DNA of 23,717 nt from IMG/VR virus record IMGVR_UViG_3300028548_002056, positions 1 through 23,717 of that record. The stretch is one strand, 5' to 3'. This document shows positions 8,473-14,963 of the stretch, in pieces. Made by a program: the position numbers and the translations under genes. The number at the start of each line of letters is the position of its first letter. Position 1 is the stretch's first letter. The DNA is from a virus. Below the pieces are notes generated by a model that saw only the letters and a list, made by a program, of their open reading frames with translations, was not told where the DNA came from and did not search any database.

Positions 8473-9465
8473 CTAAATTCTCCCTTTATGTATGGCACGG
8501 AATGTCTCCACTGCCTCTTGTTGTCTGTTAGTTGGGTGTACTTTATAGCCAACTTCTTTGAAGAAGTCTACTAAGTCCCACTCGTTATCTGTGCGTTGCA
8601 TCCATAATAGGTATGCTTGCTCAACGAATCTAGTCATAGCGTGTGCACCGTAGTACTCGCGGTATGCTTCGTATACTCGTCGCATTGCTTCTTTATCGGT
8701 TGTTACACCTTTCAGCATAGCTACTGCTTTAGCTTCACCACATGCTCCTGCACCTGATGCTCTAGCCTTTCTTGATTTGAGAGGTAAGTAACGGTCTAGT
8801 GTTGTATTGTCTAGCTTCTCTAACCCAGGGATGTTGTCAACCTTATCACCCATAACCATCTGATGCCAGAACCATGAGGTTCCTTCACCGACAAGTTTAG
8901 GTTTAACGTTACCGACTTCTCTGTATTCTGTGTGGTTATAACCAGTCACAGTCCATACTCGTCCAGTCTTAGGACAGGCATGCTTACCCATAATCATCCA
9001 GAGATCTTTATCTCCTGACATTATGATAGTATCCATACCTTCTAGTAAAGCTGCTGTTTGGTAGCGACACATTATGTCGTCAGCTTCAAAGAAATGACAA
9101 GCTACTGATTTGATATGTTCTGACTCGTAGTTAGCGAGTAATAAGCGTAACTCTCTTACACGTACCTTGATAGGTGCGTCTGGGTCACGGTTCTCTTGAT
9201 ATGGCTTTAATGATGCCATCTGTTCACGCCCTGACTTATAGCCAAGTGTGATGAATGAGTTGATTGTACCTGCTCCAACTATTAAACGTTTCATGTTTAG
9301 TAAGTCGAGGAGGTTCTTAAAGTTGTTGGCTGCTGGTACGTCCATATCAGCGACTTCATAACATGCGAAGTCGGCGTCGAACTGTAGTACTCGGGCAGAC
9401 TCAACCTTACGGTTTAAGTTGCCTGAGCCTTTAGCAGCCGCGTTACCAATTGCGGCTAAGTCCAT
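8473..9465 (-). CDS. 5'-3' exonuclease, FEN family (T7 gp6-like)
   Basis: Removes RNA primers and degrades DNA 5' to 3'; T7 gp6 also helps host DNA breakdown and recombination. The 330 residues contain the FEN metal-binding acids: D30 and D32 (LQFDADFA), EADD at 127-130, SGDKDLW at 150-156 and GDKVDNIPG at 206-214, the last being the helix-hairpin entry typical of the family. KPYQENRD (87-94) resembles the flexible arch start. The first 25 residues (MDLAAIGNAAAKGSG onward) come before the family's usual first strand and resemble the starts of two other proteins here (see findings). Confidence 0.95.
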   Translation of the reverse strand: MDLAAIGNAAAKGSGNLNRKVESARVLQFDADFACYEVADMDVPAANNFKNLLDLLNMKRLIVGAGTINSFITLGYKSGREQMASLKPYQENRDPDAPIKVRVRELRLLLANYESEHIKSVACHFFEADDIMCRYQTAALLEGMDTIIMSGDKDLWMIMGKHACPKTGRVWTVTGYNHTEYREVGNVKPKLVGEGTSWFWHQMVMGDKVDNIPGLEKLDNTTLDRYLPLKSRKARASGAGACGEAKAVAMLKGVTTDKEAMRRVYEAYREYYGAHAMTRFVEQAYLLWMQRTDNEWDLVDFFKEVGYKVHPTNRQQEAVETFRAIHKGRI

Positions 9466-9468
9466 AGT

Positions 9469-9603
9469 CTAGTCTCTTGTAGTAGCTAATAGTACCACTG
9501 TCCCTGCTGCTATAGCATATAATAAAGGTGGTACACCTTCTTGGTATACAAACGGTACGGCCACTGCACATATCGTCCAGATGATTATCGTAAGTGTTCT
9601 CAT
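9469..9603 (-). CDS. two-helix membrane peptide (44 aa)
   Basis: A 44-codon frame between the candidate ssDNA-binding gene (stop 3 bases upstream) and the exonuclease (start 3 bases downstream). It is almost all hydrophobic: a first helix about residues 4-18 (LTIIIWTICAVAVPF), a short turn YQEGVPP, and a second helix about 26-40 (LLYAIAAGTVVLLA), ending TTRD. The ribosome site is weak (TTGGA). This is the size and topology of a small class II-type holin or a two-pass membrane modulator; I cannot tell which. No endolysin is adjacent. Confidence 0.6.
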   Translation of the reverse strand: MRTLTIIIWTICAVAVPFVYQEGVPPLLYAIAAGTVVLLATTRD

Positions 9604-9606
9604 AAT

Positions 9607-10359
9607 CTAGTCCAAGCTAGGTACGTCTGTACCATCTACTTCGTCTAAGGAAATGTGTTCTTGAGTCAACGCTTGTGTAGTTGAACCTTCCCACTCGATG
9701 TTTTCCATAACAGTCTCTTGAATCCAGTTCTTTGAAACCTCTATGTTCTTATCGTTGGTACGAGTACCATCAATATAAATGCTTTCCCACATCTCTGTGA
9801 TTTGAGCGTCAGTCATACCGTCTGCTTCCCATAGGAATACTTTAGGTGCGCCTTGTAACTCAGGTACTGGGATAGGTGTAGCAGTGCCTGCAATAGGGTC
9901 TTTCATAGTAGGTTCTGCGAATGACCACGAACCATCAATGTCTAGGTTAGCAAACTTCTTACCTTCCCACTCGTTGTGGTATACTGTACCTAACATAGGT
10001 TGGCCAATCATCTGAGCGATGTGGTGGAAACCGCCACCTAATGCTCGGTTTAATGCTTTGAACAATGGCATATACTTACCTTTGTCTGAATATGTCTTGT
10101 TTACACGTACTGTCATTTTGGCAGGAACTTTCTTGCCATCAAATTCAATCATATGGTCTGGGTGTGATAGCTCAAACGTCAACATAACTTTCAAGCTTGG
10201 CTTGTGCGTTGGGTTCTTTGCTTCATGACGCCCTGTTTCAATGTAGTCTACAAGTCTTAGTAATGCTACGCCTGCACGAGGTATCTCACGGCTGGTTTTG
10301 CGTTCTACGGTCAAGTCTTCTGATTTTGCTGCGGCTTGGCCTAGTGCTGAATAATCCAT
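9607..10359 (-). CDS. candidate ssDNA-binding replication protein
   Basis: A 250-residue protein between DNA polymerase and exonuclease. It starts MDYSALGQAAAKSEDL, followed by a beta-rich core: LLRLVDYIETGRHEAKN, VMLTFELSHPDHMIEFDGKK, MTVRVNKTYSDKGKYMPLFK, MIGQPMLGTVYHNEW. It ends with an acidic tail (EHISLDEVDGTDVPSLD). I recognise this pattern as a conserved phage protein that takes the ssDNA-binding position in marine T7-like phages, and an acidic C-terminus is typical of T7 gp2.5 and bacterial SSB, where it contacts polymerase. The function is inferred from position, sheet pattern and tail; it could also be another polymerase accessory factor. The upstream site is only an AAGAGAAA run. 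Confidence 0.7.
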   Translation of the reverse strand: MDYSALGQAAAKSEDLTVERKTSREIPRAGVALLRLVDYIETGRHEAKNPTHKPSLKVMLTFELSHPDHMIEFDGKKVPAKMTVRVNKTYSDKGKYMPLFKALNRALGGGFHHIAQMIGQPMLGTVYHNEWEGKKFANLDIDGSWSFAEPTMKDPIAGTATPIPVPELQGAPKVFLWEADGMTDAQITEMWESIYIDGTRTNDKNIEVSKNWIQETVMENIEWEGSTTQALTQEHISLDEVDGTDVPSLD

Positions 10360-10379
10360 GGTGTTTCTTTTCTCTTAAT

Positions 10380-12791
10380 TTAATGTAATGTGCTCATAGT
10401 GAACATGTCTTCGCCAATCTCGCTCTCGCAAGGGAATGGCACTGTGATGTTTAACTCGTCGTATGAGTTGTTAAACGTATTTGGTACGTCTTCTAAGATT
10501 GCTTGTACTTCTCGTACGACTGTATCAAACTTATCGCCTTTACCGTCTAACCAAATACAATCGTGTACTGTATTAACTAGTAATATGTCACCATTGAAGC
10601 GGTTATTCTTTAACATATAGCGGAATACTAGACCTAACATGGTCTGTACTATCTCTCCGCCAAAGCCTTGGACCGGATAGTTCTTACGTTCTGTAGGACT
10701 AAACCCAGTATATTTTCCATGCTTGTGCATAAACGTTGGAGTAATGCCCTCTCTCCATATGTACCTAGTCCCTGTAGGCGAGTCCCAATGAGCTTCTCCT
10801 TGCTTGAACGCAACTCCTTCAATAAAGAGGTTATTGCTCGTAGGTATTCTATTAGAGTTGATTTCTGCTTCAAGCATTTGATCAAACTGTTTGACAAGAG
10901 GATACATTCTCTCCTCAAGTGCAATAAGGGTATCGACTTCACTTCTAGGCATACCTGTCTCGTTAGCGATAGTATCTGCCCCAGCTCCATATGCTCTTTG
11001 GAATGAAAAGATTTTAGCACCTGTTCTTCCTCCCTTATAGTAGGCAATCAGTTCTTTAACTAGAACTGTACCTGTTGATAGAGTGAACGTGTCTTTGTCG
11101 GTCGCTAGTTTAAACCATGCTTTAAAGCGGTCGTTCTCCTCTTTGTCTTTTGTAATGTGACAGTAGTCCCATACAAACTCGTATGGTTCTCCTAACTTAG
11201 CTGATAGACGTTTACAATGGAAATCCACCTTGTCACGTAAATCTTGACATAGTTGTGGGTCACCTGTTAGTACACCTTGTACAACTACTTCCAGTTGGCT
11301 GTAGTCAATCTCAGCCATTCTTCCACCATCGTTAAATCTACTGCGGAACATCTTCTTGACGTTTGATGTGTCTCCACGAGGGACATTCTGTAGGTTTGGG
11401 TCGGATGATGATAGTCGTGATGTAACTGTACTTGTGTGGTTAAGCTTGTGGTGTATGAGACCTTGCTCGTCAACGAGAGTAAGCATACCTTTACGCTTAC
11501 CTTTCTTATCTTCTTTCCAATAGTATGTTCCCAAGTCTTTATCAAGACCTGTTCTCTTAACAAGTGCGTCAGTGAAGGGTAAACCTCTTTCAGCAAGCTT
11601 AGATATAATCTTAGCTCCTGTACTGTACAAGGGCTGGTCGTAAGCATCAGTCTGTTCCGATTTCCATGCTGGATGGGCCTTAGTATATCCATCAAACTTA
11701 AAGTAGTGCGGTTTTTGTGCGCCCTTAGGTTTATCGTGATTGTCGGTCTTAACGTTGCGGAACTTACCTTCGCCCGCGCGTTTTCCAGATAGGTAACTAT
11801 CTTGGACTTTGTAGTGTTTGTCGCCATGTTTAAATTGTCCTTGTCCCTCTGGTACTTCTAAGACATATAGCTCACCTGCTTTCTTACACTCACTAGGAGG
11901 TATAGGCAGGTTGTCGAATAGAGGGTGTTTATCAGTCTTCTGTGTGTAGAGTACGTTTCCATTATCATCGGTATGTGCTACCCATTTACTGTACTTCACT
12001 ACACCACCAAAGATGATACATGATTTGTGTGTGTTACTAGCCCAGTTAAATGCTAACTCAGGTGGTAACTCTGGTATAAATTCTTCTAGTGTTGCTGTTG
12101 CCTGTGCTAGTTCAATGATAAGGTCATTACGTAATTCCTCACCTACTTCACTGTCACAGAATACACCGTTGAACTCCATCTCACATGTAGCGAGTAGACC
12201 ATCCATACGGTACTTTAACATTGTTCTAAATTCTTTAGGGTGATTCGCTTTCATCTCTTTGATTTGACCAGCGAATATCAACCATGTGTTCATTATGTCA
12301 CCCACAATCTCACCATTACCAACTAGGTAATCATGGAGTAGGTCTGGTGGTATCTGACTGGTTAAGTAACCATCTTCCCACATTTCTTTAACTGCATCAA
12401 TCTTCGTACCACCACCATACTTGGTAGCAATGTCGTTCATTGAGCACATTTGTACGTCTTGAGTGTGACCACCCATTAGATACTCTGCGTATTGTCCACA
12501 GTATATAGTAGCACCACGAGCCAAGGCTGCTTGGAATGATGGCTGATGCCATACCCATAGAGCGTCGAACTTAGTGTTAAATCCGTTAATGATGTCGCCA
12601 GCTTCTAGCTTATCAAATTGTTCTTTCATAACGTCTGCTCTGTGCCACTCTTCGTAACGTTCTGAGCATACCTTACCACCGTTCCATGACCAACCTGCTT
12701 CTACTACGTAGTTACGTGGGTCAAAAGGGCTTGCTAATCTTTTATTTAGTCGGTGGTTCTCCACCTCGAGGTCAAACGTGAGTACTTTCAT
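10380..12791 (-). CDS. DNA polymerase, family A with 3'-5' exonuclease
   Basis: Replicative polymerase. The 803 residues hold a DEDD proofreading domain: Exo I FDLEVE (D7, E9), Exo II NGFNTKFDALW (D76), Exo III GDIMNT (D165). The polymerase part has the DPNLQNVPRG block (464-473), motif A AEIDYSQLE (D496), the O-helix R589-K593-F597-Y601 in GRTGAKIFSFQRAYGAG, and motif C VNTVHDCIW (H743, D744). Residues about 262-390 are an extension rich in Lys and Gly between the exonuclease and the palm, where T7 has its thioredoxin-binding loop; many phage enzymes of this type carry a similar block. AGGGA precedes the ATG, which overlaps the upstream gene by 20 bases. Confidence 0.97.
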   Translation of the reverse strand: MKVLTFDLEVENHRLNKRLASPFDPRNYVVEAGWSWNGGKVCSERYEEWHRADVMKEQFDKLEAGDIINGFNTKFDALWVWHQPSFQAALARGATIYCGQYAEYLMGGHTQDVQMCSMNDIATKYGGGTKIDAVKEMWEDGYLTSQIPPDLLHDYLVGNGEIVGDIMNTWLIFAGQIKEMKANHPKEFRTMLKYRMDGLLATCEMEFNGVFCDSEVGEELRNDLIIELAQATATLEEFIPELPPELAFNWASNTHKSCIIFGGVVKYSKWVAHTDDNGNVLYTQKTDKHPLFDNLPIPPSECKKAGELYVLEVPEGQGQFKHGDKHYKVQDSYLSGKRAGEGKFRNVKTDNHDKPKGAQKPHYFKFDGYTKAHPAWKSEQTDAYDQPLYSTGAKIISKLAERGLPFTDALVKRTGLDKDLGTYYWKEDKKGKRKGMLTLVDEQGLIHHKLNHTSTVTSRLSSSDPNLQNVPRGDTSNVKKMFRSRFNDGGRMAEIDYSQLEVVVQGVLTGDPQLCQDLRDKVDFHCKRLSAKLGEPYEFVWDYCHITKDKEENDRFKAWFKLATDKDTFTLSTGTVLVKELIAYYKGGRTGAKIFSFQRAYGAGADTIANETGMPRSEVDTLIALEERMYPLVKQFDQMLEAEINSNRIPTSNNLFIEGVAFKQGEAHWDSPTGTRYIWREGITPTFMHKHGKYTGFSPTERKNYPVQGFGGEIVQTMLGLVFRYMLKNNRFNGDILLVNTVHDCIWLDGKGDKFDTVVREVQAILEDVPNTFNNSYDELNITVPFPCESEIGEDMFTMSTLH

Positions 12792-13005
12792 TTAGTAAGT
12801 TCCCTAGATCTTCTACCTTAGCATCTCTAAAGTTAGTATGTTTAAATTCTAGACCTAAATCTGATGGATCCATATCGTGTATACTTCTACCTTCTACTGT
12901 CTCTTCTACTTGTAGAATTAGTACTGTCTTACGCGACATGAATGGTTTATACGGTCGGTATCTCTTGCGGCCTGTTAGTACTTTACTATCTATCTCTACG
13001 CTCAT
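12772..13005 (-). CDS. small hypothetical protein upstream of DNA polymerase (77 aa)
   Basis: Not recognised. It has a basic N-terminus (TGRKRYRPYKPFMSRK), a short strand TVLILQVEE and an acidic, helical C-terminus (DAKVEDLGNLLNES). AGAGG is 7-9 bases before the ATG. Its ATG overlaps the stop of the 53-residue gene as ATGA and its 3' end overlaps the polymerase start by 20 bases, so it is likely co-translated with polymerase. A polymerase-associated role is possible from position only. Confidence 0.75.
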   Translation of the reverse strand: MSVEIDSKVLTGRKRYRPYKPFMSRKTVLILQVEETVEGRSIHDMDPSDLGLEFKHTNFRDAKVEDLGNLLNESTHV

Positions 13006-13163
13006 CGTAAGTCCTCTAACTCTGCTTGTAGCTTATTGTTACGTCGTATCTGTTTACGAGCGGCATCCCGCCAGAACTCTATCTGTCTATCTTTTTGCTG
13101 CATTAAGTCACCTAATTGTTGTAGGTTGTTAATAGATTTCCTAAGTTCTTTAGTTGTTATCAT
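13002..13163 (-). CDS. small coiled-coil protein (53 aa)
   Basis: A 53-codon frame with a strong ribosome site (GAGGAGG, 7 bases before ATG 13163) and an ATGA overlap with the next gene. The product is charged and helical throughout (TTKELRKSINNLQQLGDLMQ, then KLQAELEDLR) with a heptad-like spacing of Leu/Ile, so it probably forms a coiled coil. It is the first gene after the large non-coding stretch and so may be the first gene of the polymerase operon. Function unknown. Confidence 0.75.
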   Translation of the reverse strand: MITTKELRKSINNLQQLGDLMQQKDRQIEFWRDAARKQIRRNNKLQAELEDLR

Positions 13164-13188
13164 CGTAACCCTCCTCAGGTTGTGTGTT

Positions 13189-13336
13189 TAATTAAGTTTG
13201 TATACTGCGGCTTATCCACGCTCGCTTGCGGGCTGTACCCGGGCGTGACGTTTCAAACTGCTCGCATCATTATATGTATTGACCCTCATAGTTACCTCAG
13301 TCGTGGCCTTTGACTTCTAATATACAAACGTAATTA
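13189..13336. repeat. 16-bp inverted repeat flanking a 116-base interior
   Basis: Arms at 13189-13204 and 13321-13336 are reverse complements in 15 of 16 positions. The interior contains a GC-rich section (13218-13248) that can pair with itself (CACGC with GCGTG) and, on the minus strand, a TATAAT hexamer around 13266-13276. The arms could close a long RNA stem or mark the ends of a unit. It lies 26 bases upstream of the first gene of the polymerase operon. Confidence 0.7.
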
Positions 13337-13727
13337 GTGAGCAGCGTTTAACGTCATACTCAGGACGGGTGATCAACACCATGCGCTTGTTAAAGTCTTA
13401 AGTGACCTAGTTCTTCAAGCAGACCAAACTGGATGTTGTTAACTCAAGTCCCAATGGGTCATGTTACAGTCTGTTCCTTGACTCGTTAGTCCTATGGCCG
13501 ACTAAGGGAAGCCTCAGCTAGTTTATGTGAGCGTTCTGTATTCACAGTTTATTGAGCGTTTAACTTCGCTATAGGATGATTTAAAGTCTCTCCCACTCCT
13601 GACTTACCTGTCGGGTATTATCCCAACAAAGGGATTAGTTGTGGGACTCACACCCACTCTATCAGTTAATCTTTACATGCGCTGACTAGCATGAGTACGT
13701 TTCTCTCCTGTACAAGGAGGGCAGACA

Positions 13728-13768
13728 TTTCATCTATACTAGATGCCTTTTCATCTACACTAGATGCC
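13728..13768. repeat. two tandem palindromes with 21-bp period
   Basis: Two 20-base copies (13728-13747, 13749-13768) differ at one base. Each contains a perfect 6-bp dyad, CATCTA and TAGATG around a 3-base centre (13731-13745 and 13752-13766). The period of 21 bp is two turns of B-DNA, so both dyads face the same side, as in paired operators. As RNA each would be a tight hairpin. No protein that would bind them is identified. Confidence 0.75.
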
Positions 13769-13975
13769 TTTACAGTGCAATCAATTGTTCTAAGTACAGG
13801 TCACCAACGCGGCATGACACTACGTTTTGCGTACCTTCTAGGTTTAACGAGTCTGCTTTGCTCGGTTGTTATAGTCGGTGCTGACACGGTTCTTAACCAA
13901 TCAGGAACCGTTATACTCTAGGTTACCATGTCGAGTAAGTGTTTTTACGACTATTCCCACTCAGGTCGATGTTAG

Positions 13976-14045
13976 TTACTCCCAACGGTCTCGAACCGCC
14001 TAACCCAAAGTTCTTTCGGGGCTACAACCAACTGTAGTAGGAGTG
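13976..14045 (-). tRNA. degenerate tRNA-like element (Phe-like GAA in the loop)
   Basis: On the minus strand the ends pair as CACTCCT with GGGAGTA (6 of 7). A D-arm-like CTAC/GTAG stem with a GG-containing loop follows, then a CCCGA/TTGGG stem around a 7-base loop with GAA in the anticodon place, and a T-arm GGCGG-TTCGAGA-CCGTT. Defects: no T before the anticodon, a variable region of only about 3 bases and irregular 8-9 spacing. It starts 5 bases after the peptidase stop. I read it as a decayed tRNA or a tRNA-like fold at the edge of the non-coding RNA region. Confidence 0.4.
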
Positions 14046-14049
14046 TATT

Positions 14050-14421
14050 CTACCAACGCGCGCCATACCCACGTGTATCCACATGTGTAAACGTCTTGTA
14101 TTTACCAATACCTAGTAAGTTCGCATAAGGCAAACCTTTTAGATATAGATAAACTTGTGTTGGTGATATGCCTTCAACGACAATATCTGCCGCGTCCACA
14201 TCCTCATCCTCACGGATTAGATGCTCTGAGTTCTTAGCCCCGCCTACTTTCTTGTTATGCTTAGCACATCTACAGGTACTGTTAATAGTAACAGGTACGC
14301 CGAAGTGCATTCGCACAGTTTCCACTAGTATTAGTAAAGCTACACTCATTTGGCCTTGTCCACAGCAAGGACACACCATCATGGGGTCTGTTGCTACGGC
14401 GAAGTGTTGTGTACTTCTCAT
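14050..14421 (-). CDS. M15-family peptidase, probable endolysin
   Basis: Likely cuts peptide cross-bridges of peptidoglycan at lysis. The 123 residues match the short phage M15 peptidases: an N-terminal Cys cluster CPCCGQGQMS (17-26), TINSTCRCAKHNKKVGGAKN in the middle, the metal-binding NSEH (H67) and ADI (D79), and the second His in FTHVDTRG (H113). The usual spacing from the first His to the Asp is 7; here it is 12 because of an acidic insert (IREDED). No signal peptide, so it would need a holin to reach the wall. AAGGAG precedes the ATG, which overlaps the MazG-like stop (ATGA). Confidence 0.88.
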   Translation of the reverse strand: MRSTQHFAVATDPMMVCPCCGQGQMSVALLILVETVRMHFGVPVTINSTCRCAKHNKKVGGAKNSEHLIREDEDVDAADIVVEGISPTQVYLYLKGLPYANLLGIGKYKTFTHVDTRGYGARW

Positions 14422-14963
14422 AAGTCTATCTCCTTAATAAACACACCATCATACATACGACCTTTACGGTCTTTTATATCATCGTATGCTACTTGTAAGC
14501 ATTCTCGCAGATTGAGATAGTTCTCGTCAGCTATTGTACCTAGCACTTTGATAATGCCGCTAATACTAGCAGATATACCGTTAACGTTAGGTTTAATACC
14601 CTCATTACCATCACCGAAGTTCATAGATAACTCACTACATCTCTGTATAAGTTTAATGAAGTGCTCTTTGCCTACAGACTCAATTCTATTAAACATAGGT
14701 GGGAACGCTGAATTACGATACAACAAAGGAGATACTACAAGCATACGTAACATGTTACGTTCTGCAATGTTAATCAATACAACTAACATATCTCCAAGAT
14801 CATCCTTAATACACTTACCTTTACAAAGGTTGTCTGATAACTCAGATGCTTCTTGTATAAGTTTATGATATTGGTCAGCATCTGATGCACCTAAGATTAG
14901 ATTCCGGTCATGATGCCATCCTCTAACACTATTTACTAGTTCATGCATAGTCATTATTGACAT
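14418..14963 (-). CDS. MazG-like nucleotide pyrophosphohydrolase with internal repeat
   Basis: Predicted to hydrolyse nucleoside triphosphates or ppGpp-like alarmones; phage MazG-like proteins are thought to steer host nucleotide pools. The start HELVNSVRGWHHDRNLI, the acid cluster IQEASEL and KDDLGDMLVVLINIAER match the first half of the fold, and ECLQVAYDDIKDRKGRMYDG is the usual phage MazG ending. Between them lies an extra block of about 70 residues resembling a degenerate second copy (KLIQRCSEL, then ISASISGIIKVLGTIADEN). Usual length is about 110; here 181. I start at ATG 14963 (AAGGAG, 10 bases upstream); ATG 14954, coupled to the NrdA stop as TAATG, is also possible. Confidence 0.85.
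   Translation of the reverse strand: MSIMTMHELVNSVRGWHHDRNLILGASDADQYHKLIQEASELSDNLCKGKCIKDDLGDMLVVLINIAERNMLRMLVVSPLLYRNSAFPPMFNRIESVGKEHFIKLIQRCSELSMNFGDGNEGIKPNVNGISASISGIIKVLGTIADENYLNLRECLQVAYDDIKDRKGRMYDGVFIKEIDL

Larger units (their letters stand above)
13164..14049 (-). ncRNA. large hairpin-rich non-coding region, candidate structured RNA
   Basis: About 890 bases without a credible reading frame in a genome that otherwise overlaps its genes. It holds many perfect short stems. An apparent three-way junction is closed by 13591-13596/13641-13646, with inner stems 13598-13603/13610-13615 and 13620-13624/13631-13635. Other stems are 13486-13491/13500-13505, 13676-13680/13689-13693, 13705-13709/13715-13719 and 13886-13892/13905-13911. 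A tRNA-like element lies at the upstream end. Large phage RNAs of the GOLLD and ROOL classes are known to occur near tRNAs; membership is not shown here. Strand is assumed from the genes. Promoters for the polymerase operon could also be inside. Confidence 0.45.

Noticed and set aside
10649-11827. Minus-strand frames of 132 and 180 codons inside the DNA polymerase gene
   Set aside because: They lie in another frame of a gene whose catalytic motifs are intact across the same bases; compositions are atypical.
13266-13276. Possible sigma70 -10 box (TATAAT) on the minus strand
   Set aside because: No convincing -35 box at 16-18 bases, so I did not list it as a promoter.
13728-13768. CRISPR-like repeat
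   Set aside because: Only two copies, no unique spacers of suitable length, no cas genes.
13800-13812. 13-base match GTCACCAACGCGG also at 23611-23623
   Set aside because: A few 13-base repeats are expected by chance in a window this size; the flanks do not align.
13691-13921. 76-codon plus-strand frame in the large non-coding region
   Set aside because: Wrong strand, low-complexity Ser/Thr/Val-rich product, and it crosses the tandem palindromes; no support as a gene.
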